A stretch of 64,000 nt of DNA, taken from assembly GCA_016937575.1 (NCBI GenBank), contig JAFHKN010000002.1:248001-312000 (forward strand), in the 5' to 3' direction. Below, piece by piece: positions 44,485 to 53,515 of this stretch. The number at the start of each line of letters is the position of its first letter. The first letter of the stretch is position 1. The stretch comes from Roseomonas aeriglobus. GTDB lineage: Bacteria; Pseudomonadota; Alphaproteobacteria; Sphingomonadales; Sphingomonadaceae. Below the pieces are notes generated by a model. That model ran no database searches. It worked only from the letters and a program-made list of their open reading frames with translations, and was not told where the DNA came from. A program made the translations under genes and the position numbers.

Positions 44485-45423
44485 ATGATTTTCCCGCGAT
44501 TCACGGACGCGAAACAGGGGCGGCGCGGGCAGGGGCGGGCGCTGCAGGCCGTGGCCGGTGCGGCGCTGCTCGCAAGCGTGGCGGCATGCACCCAACCGAT
44601 CGCCCCGCCACCGCCTGCCATGGCGCTGGCGCCTTTCTACCGCCAGTATCTCGACGCCCGCGGCATTCCGGTCACCGGGTCGGACAAGGTGTCGCCAGAC
44701 GCGCTGCGGCGCGCGCGCGACATCATAGTCGAAATGCTCGCCTATCGCCCGGACATTCGCGCGGCCCTGACCCAGCATCGCTATCGCGTCGCGATCATGG
44801 CCGAATCGGAAGGCACCACCGATCTGCCCGAACAGGCTGATTGGAAGAAGCCGACGCGCGAGGATCCTGTCCTGACCTATTGCGAGCGTAAGCTTTACGA
44901 CGAGCGGATCGGACGGCTGACCGACCGCGAATATTGGAACGGCCGCGCGCGCGGGATGGGCGGCGAGCTGACCAGCGGGGCGGAGGAGAACATTCTCGCC
45001 AAGCCCCGGACGCGCTATTTCGGCGAGAACATTTTCGTCCACGAATTCTCGCACGCGATCATGAGCGGGATCGAGACGGCAGATCCCGAACTCTTCCGCC
45101 TGATCAACACCCGCTACGCCGAGGCGAAGGCCAAGGGGATGTGGAAGGGCGAATATGCCGAGACGACCGCGGCGGAATATTGGGCGGAAGGCACGCAATT
45201 CTGGTTCAATTCGAACCGTCTGGCGGTGATCGATGGCCGACGCATTCTGTCGCACGAGGATCTGAGGGCCTATGATCCGGCGCTGTATGATCTGCTCGCA
45301 CGCGTCTATGGCCAGCGGCATCGTTTGCGCGCCGACGCCTTCTACAATCACCCTGCGCGCGTTCCGCCGGGCTTCGAGCCCAACGCACCGGGGCCGCCGA
45401 AATCGACCGCGGAGAAGTGCTGA
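44485..45423 (+). CDS. Putative zinc metallopeptidase lipoprotein (HEXXH)
   Basis: A 312-residue protein with a hydrophobic N-terminal segment ending ASVAAC, giving a possible lipidated Cys35. The zinc motif HEFSHAI (His186, Glu187, His190) is followed about 45 residues later by AEYWAEGTQFWFN, whose Glu is the likely third ligand, an arrangement seen in gluzincin-like and lethal-factor-like peptidases. The conserved ESEGTTDLPEQ and ARGMGG segments are family features but I cannot name the family with certainty. It lies 51 bases after the DUF5695 gene on the same strand, so it is probably coexpressed with it. Confidence 0.7.
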   Translation: MIFPRFTDAKQGRRGQGRALQAVAGAALLASVAACTQPIAPPPPAMALAPFYRQYLDARGIPVTGSDKVSPDALRRARDIIVEMLAYRPDIRAALTQHRYRVAIMAESEGTTDLPEQADWKKPTREDPVLTYCERKLYDERIGRLTDREYWNGRARGMGGELTSGAEENILAKPRTRYFGENIFVHEFSHAIMSGIETADPELFRLINTRYAEAKAKGMWKGEYAETTAAEYWAEGTQFWFNSNRLAVIDGRRILSHEDLRAYDPALYDLLARVYGQRHRLRADAFYNHPARVPPGFEPNAPGPPKSTAEKC

Positions 45424-45456
45424 ACCGCCGCGTTTGATGGGCGCGAGCGAAGGGCT

Positions 45457-46758
45457 TCAATCCTCGACGATCGCACTGTGCTGGCGCGTGTCGCGCATGC
45501 GGGTATAGACAATCAGCGACACCGCGATCATCGCCGTCACATACCAGTAGAAGCCACGCTCCCACCCGGCGTTCTTGAAGCTGAGCGCGACATATTCGGC
45601 CGTCCCGCCGAACAGGGTATTGGCGAGGGCATAGGGCAGCGCGACGCCCAGCGCGCGAATGTGCGCGGGGAACAGCTCGGCCTTCACCACTGCGTTGATC
45701 GACGTATAGCCGGTGACGATGACGAGGCCGCCGAGCACCAGGAAGAATGCGGTCGTCGGATCGCGTGTCGTCTCCAGCGTCGCGAACAGCGGATAGGTGC
45801 ACAGCACGCCCAGCACGCCGAACCCGATCAGCAGCGGCTTGCGCCCGATCCGGTCGCTCAGCGCGCCGGCGAGGGGCTGGAGCAGCATGAAGATGAACAG
45901 CGTGCCGCCGTTGATCCGCGCGGCGACTTCGCGGCTGAGCCCGGTCGTGTTGACCAGGAATTTCTGCATGTAGATCGAGTAGGCGTAGAAGGCGAGCGTG
46001 CCCCCCGCGGTCAGCAGCATCACCGTCATCGCTTCGCGCGGGTGGTGCTTGAATAACGCGAACATGCCGGATTTTGGCGCGTCGGTGGACTTGGCGTTCT
46101 TGAAGCTCTCGGTTTCGGCGAGGCCGCGGCGGATCCAGAACACGACGACCGCCAGGACGGCGCCGATGGCGAACGGGATGCGCCAGCCCCAGGCCTCCAA
46201 CGCCGCCTCCGACATCGTGCTCTGAAGCAGCAGCAGCACGCCGATCGCGGTCAGCTGGCCGCCGATCAGCGTGACATATTGGAACGACGAGAAGAAACCG
46301 CGGCGGTCCTTGCCCGCCATTTCCGACAGATAGGTCGCGCTCGCCCCATATTCGCCACCGACCGACAGGCCCTGCATCAGTCGCGCGAGGACGAGTATCG
46401 CCGGTGCCAGCAGCCCGACCGACGGATATGTCGGCGCGACGGCGATCAGCAGCGATCCGGCACACATCAGCGTCACCGACAGGGCGAGACCACTCTTGCG
46501 CCCCTTGCGGTCGGCATAGATGCCCATGATCCACGCGCCCAGCGGGCGCATGAAGAACCCGACCGCGAACACCGCTGCCGCCCCGAGCAACTGGGCGGTC
46601 GGATTGTCCGAGGGAAAGAAGTGCGGCGCGAAATAGAGCGTGAACGCCGCATAGGCATACCAGTCATACCATTCGACCAGATTGCCGGTCGATCCGCCGA
46701 CGATCGCCTTGAGACGATCGCGCGAGATCGGGGCGGATGGGGCGTCGGAAATGCTCAT
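45457..46758 (-). CDS. MHS-type MFS metabolite:H+ symporter
   Basis: A 433-residue transporter of the metabolite:H+ symporter group (KgtP/ShiA/ProP type). Marks are NLVEWYDWYAYA in helix 1, FMRPLGAWIMGIYADRKGRK in the first cytoplasmic loop, RLMQGLSVGGEYG in helix 4-5, and LSDRIGRKPLL in the second half. These carriers import organic acids, so it could bring in uronic or 2-oxo acids. It is convergent with the peptidase gene (33 bases apart). An upstream extension of the frame is not coding. Confidence 0.9.
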   Translation of the reverse strand: MSISDAPSAPISRDRLKAIVGGSTGNLVEWYDWYAYAAFTLYFAPHFFPSDNPTAQLLGAAAVFAVGFFMRPLGAWIMGIYADRKGRKSGLALSVTLMCAGSLLIAVAPTYPSVGLLAPAILVLARLMQGLSVGGEYGASATYLSEMAGKDRRGFFSSFQYVTLIGGQLTAIGVLLLLQSTMSEAALEAWGWRIPFAIGAVLAVVVFWIRRGLAETESFKNAKSTDAPKSGMFALFKHHPREAMTVMLLTAGGTLAFYAYSIYMQKFLVNTTGLSREVAARINGGTLFIFMLLQPLAGALSDRIGRKPLLIGFGVLGVLCTYPLFATLETTRDPTTAFFLVLGGLVIVTGYTSINAVVKAELFPAHIRALGVALPYALANTLFGGTAEYVALSFKNAGWERGFYWYVTAMIAVSLIVYTRMRDTRQHSAIVED

Positions 46759-46942
46759 GCCTGGCTGCCGATCGTTTCTGAACGACCGGGGAATAGCCGC
46801 AAGCGCGCCGCCGCGGAATAGTGGGGGTCGGGACAACCGCCTCGCGGCTTGCGTTTCAGATGTGACTCGCAAGCACTCAGCGATGGCTAGCGCGCGGCCA
46901 TGGGACTCGACGGGATGCGGACGGCCAAAGCGTGGCAAGCCC

Positions 46943-47944
46943 CTATAGCGCGGCGATCGCGCGGGCGAGCGGGGCGATCTCGGCTTTGGTCTGGTTCCAG
47001 GAGATGACAAGCCGCGCCTCGCCGACGCCCCAGTCGTAGAAATCGAAACCCAGCGCGCGGAGCGACGCCGCTTCTTCGGCCGTGACGCGCAAGAAGACCT
47101 CGTTCGCCTCGACCGGATAGACCAGCCGGTCGCCCGCCGCTTGCGCCAGCAACCGGGCGCCGGCGTTGGCGGCGCGGCCGTTCTCCAGCCACAGCCCCCC
47201 CTCCAGCATCGCCAGCAGCTGTGCCGCAAGGTAGCGCCCCTTCGAGAAGAGCAACCCCGCACGCTTGCGCCGGTAGAGGATCGGGGCGGCCAGTTCGGGG
47301 CGGAAGAACACCAGAGCCTCGGCCGACATGCCGCCGTTCTTCACGCATCCGAACGACAGCGCATCGACACCGGCGCGCCACGTCACGTCGGCGGGCGAAC
47401 AGCCGAGATGCGCGATCGCATTGGCGAAGCGCGCGCCGTCCATGTGCAGGCCCCAGCCCTTCGCGCGGGCGAGATCGCCGATCGCGGCGACGTCGGCCGG
47501 CGTGTACGCCAGGCCATATTCGGTCGCATTGGTGATCGACACGGCATGGGGCTGGACCTGGTGGACGTCGGGGCGGATCGCATCGGTCACGCCAAGGATC
47601 GCCTCGGGGGTCAGCTTCGCGCCCGGACCGTCGGCCAGCAGCAGCTTGGCGCCATGGGTGTAAAATTCGGGCGCACCCGCCTCATCGACCTGGATATGCG
47701 CGTCGCGGTGGCAGACGATGCCGCCATGGGGCGGGCAAAGCGCGGTCAGCGCCAGACAATTTGCCGCGGTTCCGGTCGGCACCCACAGCACGCGCACCGG
47801 CGTTTCGAACAGGTCGCTGAACGCGCCGTCGAGCTGCTGCGACCAGCGATCGCCATCATAGGCGGTGTCGAGCACGTTGGCGGCGGCCATCGCGTCGAGG
47901 ACGGCTGGGTGCACCGGGGCGGCATTGTCGGAAAAGAAGCGCAT
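46943..47944 (-). CDS. ltaE: Low-specificity L-threonine aldolase
   Basis: A 332-residue PLP enzyme that splits threonine or allo-threonine into glycine and acetaldehyde. PLP-binding Lys202 is in SFGCVKNGGM, Asp169 in LHMDGARFANA, and the N-terminal RFFSDNAAPVHPAVLDAM is typical. The ATG at 47944 gives this normal start; an ATG 12 codons upstream is less likely. Downstream, 184 bases without a gene separate it from the MHS gene. It is followed upstream by a repeat-filled spacer. Confidence 0.9.
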   Translation of the reverse strand: MRFFSDNAAPVHPAVLDAMAAANVLDTAYDGDRWSQQLDGAFSDLFETPVRVLWVPTGTAANCLALTALCPPHGGIVCHRDAHIQVDEAGAPEFYTHGAKLLLADGPGAKLTPEAILGVTDAIRPDVHQVQPHAVSITNATEYGLAYTPADVAAIGDLARAKGWGLHMDGARFANAIAHLGCSPADVTWRAGVDALSFGCVKNGGMSAEALVFFRPELAAPILYRRKRAGLLFSKGRYLAAQLLAMLEGGLWLENGRAANAGARLLAQAAGDRLVYPVEANEVFLRVTAEEAASLRALGFDFYDWGVGEARLVISWNQTKAEIAPLARAIAAL

Positions 47945-47984
47945 GGGCTTTGCCCAAGCGGGCGAGCGGTTGAAAATCAAGGGT

Positions 47985-48110
47985 TTTCAATACTCCCCTG
48001 CAAGGGGAAGTGGCGCGCGAAAGCGCGTCGGAGGGGTCTCGCCCCATCCGGATAGCTGGACACCCCTCCGTCATGCCTGCGGCCTGCCACCTCCCCTTGC
48101 AGGGGGGGCT
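47985..48110. repeat. Inverted repeat between ltaE and the PhyH gene
   Basis: CTCCCCTGCAAGGGGAAGTGG (near 47993) is answered by CCACCTCCCCTTGCAGGGG (near 48089), with smaller palindromes such as GCGCGAAAGCGC between. The whole block is a long inverted repeat of the intergenic type seen elsewhere in the window and may act as a terminator for the PhyH gene. Confidence 0.55.
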
Positions 48111-48119
48111 TACGGGGCG

Positions 48120-48953
48120 TCACACGTAATGCGGCTCACGGTCGTTCGGCAGGTTTTCGTAATGGACAATCGCCGGTTCGGGCCCGAGCGGCACCGGCCG
48201 ACTCTTTCGGAACGCCCATTCGCCGCGGTCGCAATCGCCTGCGCGGACATAGCCGTTGATGTACAGACGGCGCATATGCCGCTCGACGTTGCGGCCCGAG
48301 GCGTGGACCAGGAACGGGTTCCAGAAGGCGACATCGCCCGGCTCGAGCACCAGATCGATGACGTCGGCGGTGCCATAGCCGATCTTCGCCAGCGCCGCGT
48401 CGTCCATCGCGCGGCCTAGCACGTCGGCATCGACGTCGAGATCGACGTCGCCCAGCAGATGGCTGCCCGGAACGAAGCGCATGCAGCCCGAGGACGGCGT
48501 GTGCGGATCGATGGCGAGGCCCGTCTGGACATAGGAGGTCCCGAGGTTGCGATAGGCGTGATCGGGCTTGCGGAAGCGCGAGTCCTGATGCCACGCGAAG
48601 TCGCCGCTGCCGTTCGGCTCCTTCCAATGGACCTGGTTGATGATCTGCTTCACGTCGTGGCCGATCAGCGGCGCCAGGATCTGTGCGAACCGCGGGTCGA
48701 GCCGTACCGCGTTCATCACCGGCTGGTGGTACGAGGGCCATTGCGCCATCCGTACCTTGGGCGCGCCGTCGTTACCGGGCGCGACGTTGTAGAAAAGATT
48801 GCCGTGTCGCCAGCTCGCGCCGAGCGTCGTGCCCTCCCGCCAAAGCTGGTCGGTCGCGGTGGAGAGTTGCGCGATCTCGGCAGGGGTGAACACGCGGCGA
48901 ACGACGACGAAGCCGTCGCGGGCGTAGGTTTCTGCAAACGATTCCCGGCTCAT
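48120..48953 (-). CDS. Phytanoyl-CoA dioxygenase (PhyH) family protein
   Basis: A 277-residue Fe(II)/2-oxoglutarate oxygenase. ARDGFVVVRRVFTPAEIAQL opens the fold, and the HxD motif is in FAWHQDSRF (about residues 121-123); the distal His lies in NPFLVHASGRN and an Arg follows for 2-oxoglutarate. The family hydroxylates varied small molecules including ectoine-type solutes and natural products; the substrate here is unknown. No partner genes adjoin it on the strand. Confidence 0.88.
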   Translation of the reverse strand: MSRESFAETYARDGFVVVRRVFTPAEIAQLSTATDQLWREGTTLGASWRHGNLFYNVAPGNDGAPKVRMAQWPSYHQPVMNAVRLDPRFAQILAPLIGHDVKQIINQVHWKEPNGSGDFAWHQDSRFRKPDHAYRNLGTSYVQTGLAIDPHTPSSGCMRFVPGSHLLGDVDLDVDADVLGRAMDDAALAKIGYGTADVIDLVLEPGDVAFWNPFLVHASGRNVERHMRRLYINGYVRAGDCDRGEWAFRKSRPVPLGPEPAIVHYENLPNDREPHYV

Positions 48954-49063
48954 GGGAACGGTTACCTAGCAGGAAATCATGTCGAAGGCGTGACCGCTGG
49001 ATTTCGGTTTTGTCATGTTGGCGGGGGGGGCAACACAGACCGCCAATAATTTGCGGCGCTGTC

Positions 49064-49135
49064 CTAGCCCGTCGCCCCCGCGAGGGCGGGAGATGAGGTC
49101 CCGCCTGCGCGGGAGCGACGGGATGGCGGCTCGCG
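49064..49135. repeat. Intergenic palindromic repeat before the PhyH/gor spacer
   Basis: CCGTCGC at 49070 and GCGACGG near 49117 enclose two hairpins of the CTCCCGC…GCGGGAG type, giving an inverted unit like those near 3900 and 61670. The remainder of the 286-base gap (48954-49239) shows no gene. Confidence 0.5.
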
Positions 49136-49239
49136 CCGCGGCAAAGCCGCGTCGTCGGTCGACGCGGAGCGTCGCCGGCCGGCTGAGGCCATGCGCCGCA
49201 GGCGCATCGCGGCCGTCGCCGGGCTGACGCCGCTTGGCC

Positions 49240-50589
49240 TCAGCGCATCAACACCAATTCCTCCGCCATGCTCGGATGCAACGCCACCGTGTCGTCGAAC
49301 GCCTGCTTGGTGAGGCCGGCCTTCACCGCTACCGCTGCCGCCTGCAAGATTTCCGGCGCATCCGGCCCGATCATGTGCAGCCCGACGACGCGGTCGGTCT
49401 CCGCGTCGCACACCATCTTGTACAGGCAGCGTTCGTTGCGGTTCGCCAGCACGTTCTTCATCGCGCGGAAGTCGCTCAGATAGACCTTGACCGCTCCGAG
49501 TTTGTTCTTGGCCTCCGCCTCGGTCAGACCGACCCCGGCCATCGGCGGGTGGCTGAACACCGCCGACGGGATGCAGTTGTAGTCGACCCGCGTCGGCTTT
49601 CCGCCATAGACGGTGTCGGCGAACGCCTGGCCTTCGCGGATCGCGACGGGAGTCAGCTGAACGCGATTGGTGACGTCGCCGACCGCGTAGATCGACGGGC
49701 AGGTCGACTGGCTGTCGGCATCGACCTTCACCGCGCCCTTCTCGTCGAGCTCGACGCCCGCCGTCTCCAGACCCAGTCCCTCGGTGTTCGGCACGCGGCC
49801 GGTGGCGAAGATGACGCAGTCGACGGTGACCGGCTCGTGCCCGGTCATCTCGACCTTCAGGCACCCGTCGTCCTGCTTCTCGATCCCGCGGAACTCGGCG
49901 TTGAAGCGGAATTCGATGCCCTTCATCATGCTGATCTGGAGCAGCCGGTCGCGGATCGATTCGTCATAGCCGCGCAGGATGACGTCGGTGCGGTTGATCA
50001 GGGTCACATGGCTGCCGAACTGGTGGAGCACGCCGGCGAATTCGTTGGCGATATAGCCGGCACCCGCGATCAGCACGCGCTTGGGGATCGCGTCCAGATG
50101 GAAGACCTCGTTCGAGGTGATGCCATGTTCGTGCCCCGGGCACGACGGCACCGCCGGCCGCGCGCCGACCGCGACCAGGATGCGCTCGGCGGTGATCTCG
50201 CGACCGCTGGCGAGCTTCACGCTGTTCGGGCCGGTCACGACGGCGCGTTCGTTGATGATGTCGACGCCGTGGCTTTGCAGCGTGTTCGTGTACGCCCCGT
50301 TGATCCGGTCGACTTCGGCCAGCACGTTTTCCTGCAGGCATTTCCAGTCGAAGTCGCAGTCGCTCGGCACCTTCCAGCCGAAGCGCTGCGCATCCTTCAG
50401 ATCCTCGGCGAAATGCGCGCCGTAGACGAGCAGCTTCTTGGGCACACAGCCGCGGATCACGCAGGTGCCGCCGACCCGATACTCCTCCGCCACCGCGACC
50501 CGCGCGCCATGTGCCGCCGACACGCGCGCCGCACGGGTGCCCCCCGATCCGGCGCCGATGACGAAGAGGTCGTAGTCGTACTGGGGCAT
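49240..50589 (-). CDS. gor: Glutathione-disulfide reductase
   Basis: A 449-residue flavoprotein that reduces glutathione disulfide with NADPH. It has the FAD motif GAGSGGTRAAR (residues 12-22), the redox pair Cys43-Cys48 in GGTCVIRGCVPKK, the NAD(P)-binding GAGYIANEFAG, and the C-terminal His438-Glu443 of LHPSMAEEL. The tail is slightly shorter than in E. coli but complete. Besides redox defence, it could support glutathione-dependent ether cleavage known from lignin-degrading sphingomonads, but no such gene is present in the window. Confidence 0.95.
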   Translation of the reverse strand: MPQYDYDLFVIGAGSGGTRAARVSAAHGARVAVAEEYRVGGTCVIRGCVPKKLLVYGAHFAEDLKDAQRFGWKVPSDCDFDWKCLQENVLAEVDRINGAYTNTLQSHGVDIINERAVVTGPNSVKLASGREITAERILVAVGARPAVPSCPGHEHGITSNEVFHLDAIPKRVLIAGAGYIANEFAGVLHQFGSHVTLINRTDVILRGYDESIRDRLLQISMMKGIEFRFNAEFRGIEKQDDGCLKVEMTGHEPVTVDCVIFATGRVPNTEGLGLETAGVELDEKGAVKVDADSQSTCPSIYAVGDVTNRVQLTPVAIREGQAFADTVYGGKPTRVDYNCIPSAVFSHPPMAGVGLTEAEAKNKLGAVKVYLSDFRAMKNVLANRNERCLYKMVCDAETDRVVGLHMIGPDAPEILQAAAVAVKAGLTKQAFDDTVALHPSMAEELVLMR

Positions 50590-50614
50590 GATCGGTCCTT
50601 AGCCTGCCCCGAAA

Positions 50615-50701
50615 CCGTTCGCCCTGAGCTTGTCGAAGGGCGCATCTCCACGAGCGTACGGCAGGTGGCGCGCCGCCCTTCGACAGGCTCAGGGCGAACG
50701 G
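50615..50701. repeat. Sphingomonad-type inverted repeat (28-bp arms)
   Basis: The arms CCGTTCGCCCTGAGC… (50615-50642) and …GCTCAGGGCGAACGG (50674-50701) are inverted copies of 28 bases with one mismatch around a 31-base centre. A divergent relative lies at about 58098-58193. It fills the divergent gap between gor and the reductase gene, so it may affect both promoters. Confidence 0.65.
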
Positions 50702-50790
50702 AGGGGAGATATGATGGTGCCCATCTAGGACGCCCCGGCCTTGCGCGCCACCCGGCGATGGGCGACGCTGCCGCACAAAGGAGAGGTGCG

Positions 50791-51942
50791 ATGCGCGATT
50801 TCGACATCGTCGTGTACGGCGCGACGGGTTTCACGGGACAGCTGGTCGCCGAATATCTTGGCAGCCGCGACCACGGCGTGACCTGGGCGATGGCAGGTCG
50901 GTCGCTGACCAAGCTGGAGGACGTGCGCGACGATCTGCGGCTCGACGTGCCGCTGATCACCGCCGATGCCAACGATCCTGCTTCGCTTAGGGCGATGTGC
51001 GATCGGGCGAAGGTCGTGCTGACGACGGTCGGGCCTTACCAGCTCTACGGCGAGCCCCTGGTTGCGGCGTGCGCCGCATCGGGCACGGCCTATGTCGATT
51101 TGTGCGGCGAGCCGGCGTGGATGCGGCACATGATCGACGCGCACGAAGCGCAGGCCAAGCTTACGGGCTCGCGGATCGTATTTAGCGGCGGGTTCGATTC
51201 GATCCCCTTCGATCTGGGCGTCTGGACACTCCAGCAGGCGGCGATCGACCGGTTCAGCCGGCCGTTCCCCCGCGTGAAGGGCCGCGTGATCGCTATGAAG
51301 GGCACTTTCTCCGGCGGCACGTTCGCCAGCGCCAGGGCGACGATGGCCGCGGCGGCGAAGGACCCGTCGATCTTCAAACTGATGATCGATCCCTTCGCGC
51401 TGACCCCGGGCTTTTCTGGCCCGGCGCAGCCCAAGGGACTGGTGCCCGAATATGACGAGGCGCTGGGCGCCTGGACCGCGCCGTTCGTGATGGCGGCGAT
51501 CAATACGAAGAACGTCCACCGCACCAACGCGCTGCTGGGGCATCCGTACGGAACCGACTTCACCTATGACGAGATGATGGTCGCGCCGGGCTTGGGCGAT
51601 ATCGGCAAGGCCGCGGCGGAGGCGATCGCGAAGTTCAACCCGATCGGCGGTGACAAGGGACCGGCGCCGGGCGAGGGACCGTTACGCGAAGAGCGCGAGA
51701 ACGGCCATTACGAAATCGCTTTTCTAGGACAGATGCCCTCGGGTGAACGGCTGCGCGTAACCGTCACCGGCGACCGCGATCCGGGCTATGGTTCGACGTC
51801 GAAGATGATCGCGGAAACGGCGATTTGCCTGGTCAAGGATGTGGCCGGCGACGGCGGCATCTGGACGCCGGGCGCGCTGATGGCCGAACCGCTGGTCGCG
51901 CGGTTGACGGCGAACGCGGGGCTGACGTTTGCGGTCGGCTGA
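50791..51942 (+). CDS. Saccharopine dehydrogenase-like NAD(P) reductase
   Basis: A 383-residue protein with an N-terminal Rossmann fold (IVVYGATGFTGQLVAEYL, residues 5-22) followed by LTTVGPYQLYGEPLVAAC and YVDLCGEPAWMR, the pattern of the saccharopine-dehydrogenase-like group that includes trans-acting enoyl reductases of mycobacterial lipid synthesis. The substrate is unknown. AAAGGAGAGG gives a strong ribosome site before the ATG at 50791; a much longer upstream frame is antisense to gor and is not coding. It stands alone on its strand. Confidence 0.87.
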   Translation: MRDFDIVVYGATGFTGQLVAEYLGSRDHGVTWAMAGRSLTKLEDVRDDLRLDVPLITADANDPASLRAMCDRAKVVLTTVGPYQLYGEPLVAACAASGTAYVDLCGEPAWMRHMIDAHEAQAKLTGSRIVFSGGFDSIPFDLGVWTLQQAAIDRFSRPFPRVKGRVIAMKGTFSGGTFASARATMAAAAKDPSIFKLMIDPFALTPGFSGPAQPKGLVPEYDEALGAWTAPFVMAAINTKNVHRTNALLGHPYGTDFTYDEMMVAPGLGDIGKAAAEAIAKFNPIGGDKGPAPGEGPLREERENGHYEIAFLGQMPSGERLRVTVTGDRDPGYGSTSKMIAETAICLVKDVAGDGGIWTPGALMAEPLVARLTANAGLTFAVG

Positions 51943-51951
51943 ATCGGACGT

Positions 51952-51983
51952 CGGGGTCACAAACGATATCGTCTGTGACCCCG
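51952..51983. terminator. 32-bp near-perfect palindrome between convergent genes
   Basis: CGGGGTCACA (51952-51961) pairs with TGTGACCCCG (51974-51983), and the 12-base middle is itself palindromic except for one pair, so 30 of 32 bases are self-complementary. A second stem, CCCCAC…GTGGGG (51994-52018), follows. Between the convergent reductase and porin genes this looks like a two-way terminator, though it lacks a T run. Confidence 0.55.
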
Positions 51984-52023
51984 GTTTCGACGCCCCCACA
52001 AAGTCTCCCTTCGTGGGGATCGA

Positions 52024-52851
52024 TCAGAATGCCGCGGTGATGCCGACGACGGCGGTCGGGCCGACGATCGAGCCGCCGGTCGTCTTCGACAGGTTGGGCT
52101 GGAGATACAGCGATTCGCGTGCCGTGATGTCGGTGTCGACATAGGACACGTTGAGCGTCAGGTTCTTCCAGGTGATGTCCGCGCCCAGCGACCAGTCCCA
52201 ATAGTTGCCGGTCGGTGCGACGCTGGTGCCATTGGGGCCCAGACCGGGGTTGCCGCTCGAATAGCCGATGTGGCCCTTCAGCGTGACCGGGCTGGTCGGG
52301 ATCGCGACCGCGGCGTCACCGGCGAGGTAGAGGTTGTCCCACGCCTTGCCCGGGCCGGCGACAGGCGGCGTCAGCGAACGGGTGTAGAGGCCCAGCGCGT
52401 TCTGCTTCGGGGCGTAGAATACCGACGCGGTCAGCGTCGCCGGGCCGGTCGTGCCGCTGAGCTTGGCATAGGGTTCGAAGAAGTCGGTTTCGTCCGCGCC
52501 ACCGGGATACATATACCAGGTGACGCCGACGTCGAGCGTGCCGTTGGCAAGCGGCGCCTTATAGCCTGCGATCACGTCGAGTTCGAGGTTTGCGCCGCCG
52601 AACGTGCCCCAGCCCGCGAGGTTCGAGCCCCAGGTGCCGACATAGAAACCACTTTCATGGGCGATGGTGATGCCGCCCTGGACGGCGACCTCCTTGTCCG
52701 ACTGCGACACGCCGCGAAAGCGATAGTCGGAGACGACACCGACGCTGCCCGACACCGTGACCGGGGGCGGCGGATCCGTCACGTCCTGGGCGAACGCGGG
52801 GGTGGCAAGGACGCTGAACGCCAGCGCGAGCGGGGTAACCGGAAAACGCAT
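52024..52851 (-). CDS. TorF-family putative outer-membrane porin
   Basis: A 275-residue beta-barrel protein with a signal peptide (residues 1-21, ending TPAFA). The mature start VTVSGSVGVVSDYRFRGVSQSD is the mark of this family, and alternating strands run to a C-terminal GPTAVVGITAAF ending in Phe. Strand pairs such as GFYVGTWGSNLAGW and NLELDVIAGYK fit a small barrel. GGAGG stands before the ATG at 52851. The cargo is unknown; relatives are common in sphingomonads. Confidence 0.88.
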   Translation of the reverse strand: MRFPVTPLALAFSVLATPAFAQDVTDPPPPVTVSGSVGVVSDYRFRGVSQSDKEVAVQGGITIAHESGFYVGTWGSNLAGWGTFGGANLELDVIAGYKAPLANGTLDVGVTWYMYPGGADETDFFEPYAKLSGTTGPATLTASVFYAPKQNALGLYTRSLTPPVAGPGKAWDNLYLAGDAAVAIPTSPVTLKGHIGYSSGNPGLGPNGTSVAPTGNYWDWSLGADITWKNLTLNVSYVDTDITARESLYLQPNLSKTTGGSIVGPTAVVGITAAF

Positions 52852-52971
52852 CGTAAGACCTCCATGTTGGGTCGATGGTTTCCGCCTGCGTGCCGGGTGC
52901 GGGGCTGCTACGTGGCGCTCCCGCTTACCGGCGACTCGGATAAGGTGACGCATTGTGTTGCGCCGCACAAC

Positions 52972-53002
52972 AAAAAAGCGTCGCAAGCCGTGCCTGCGAC
53001 GC
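52972..53002 (-). terminator. Intrinsic terminator of the RidA gene
   Basis: Read on the minus strand, GCGTCGCA and TGCGACGC form a perfect 8-bp stem around a 9-base loop, directly followed by six T. It lies 32 bases after the RidA stop codon. Confidence 0.85.
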
Positions 53003-53033
53003 CCAATTGTTGCGCTGGCGCAACAGCTGCCGC

Positions 53034-53501
53034 TTACGAAACGGCGATAATGGCATCCACTTCCACCGCGACGCCCCGCGGCAGCGACGCCACGCCGACC
53101 GCCGCACGGGCGTGCTTGCCGGCATCGCCGAATAGCGCGACCATCAGGTCAGACGCACCGTTGGCGACCTGCGGCTGTTCGGTGAAGTCGGGCGTCGAAT
53201 TGACGAATACGCCCAGCTTCACGATCCGCACCACGCGGTCGAGCCCGCCGAGTGCCGCCTTCGCTTGGGCGACCACCATCAGCGCACAGCGCTTGGCGGC
53301 TTCCTGGCCGTACGCCAGGTCGTGCTCGCCGTCACCGATGCGGCCGAGGATCAGCTGGCCGTTGGCGTCGAACGGGATCTGCCCCGACACGTGGAGCAGG
53401 CCGCCGGCTTCGACGGTCGGGACATAGGACGCGACCGGGGCAGCGGCCTCCGGCAGGGTCAGGCCGAGTTCTTCGAGCTTGCGGTCGACATGGGTTGTCA
53501 T
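53034..53501 (-). CDS. RidA/YjgF-family protein
   Basis: A 155-residue trimeric enamine/imine deaminase-type protein. Family marks are the central LHVSGQIPFDANGQL, EAAKRCALMVVAQAKAALGG and the C-terminal ARAAVGVASLPRGVAVEVDAI. The Arg that binds the substrate carboxylate in RidA is expected in the ARAAVGVASLP segment. It belongs to the longer RidA subfamily (about 150 residues) rather than the 128-residue form. GGAG is 8 bases upstream of the ATG; a MITE-like element begins about 15 bases upstream, so its original promoter has been displaced or replaced. Confidence 0.9.
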   Translation of the reverse strand: MTTHVDRKLEELGLTLPEAAAPVASYVPTVEAGGLLHVSGQIPFDANGQLILGRIGDGEHDLAYGQEAAKRCALMVVAQAKAALGGLDRVVRIVKLGVFVNSTPDFTEQPQVANGASDLMVALFGDAGKHARAAVGVASLPRGVAVEVDAIIAVS

Positions 53502-53515
53502 GCGGTTTCTCCGGT

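Noticed and set aside
49234..50790. Long upstream extension of the saccharopine-dehydrogenase-like frame
   Set aside because: It is antisense to glutathione reductase and passes through an inverted repeat; the strong ribosome site and family N-terminus are at 50791.
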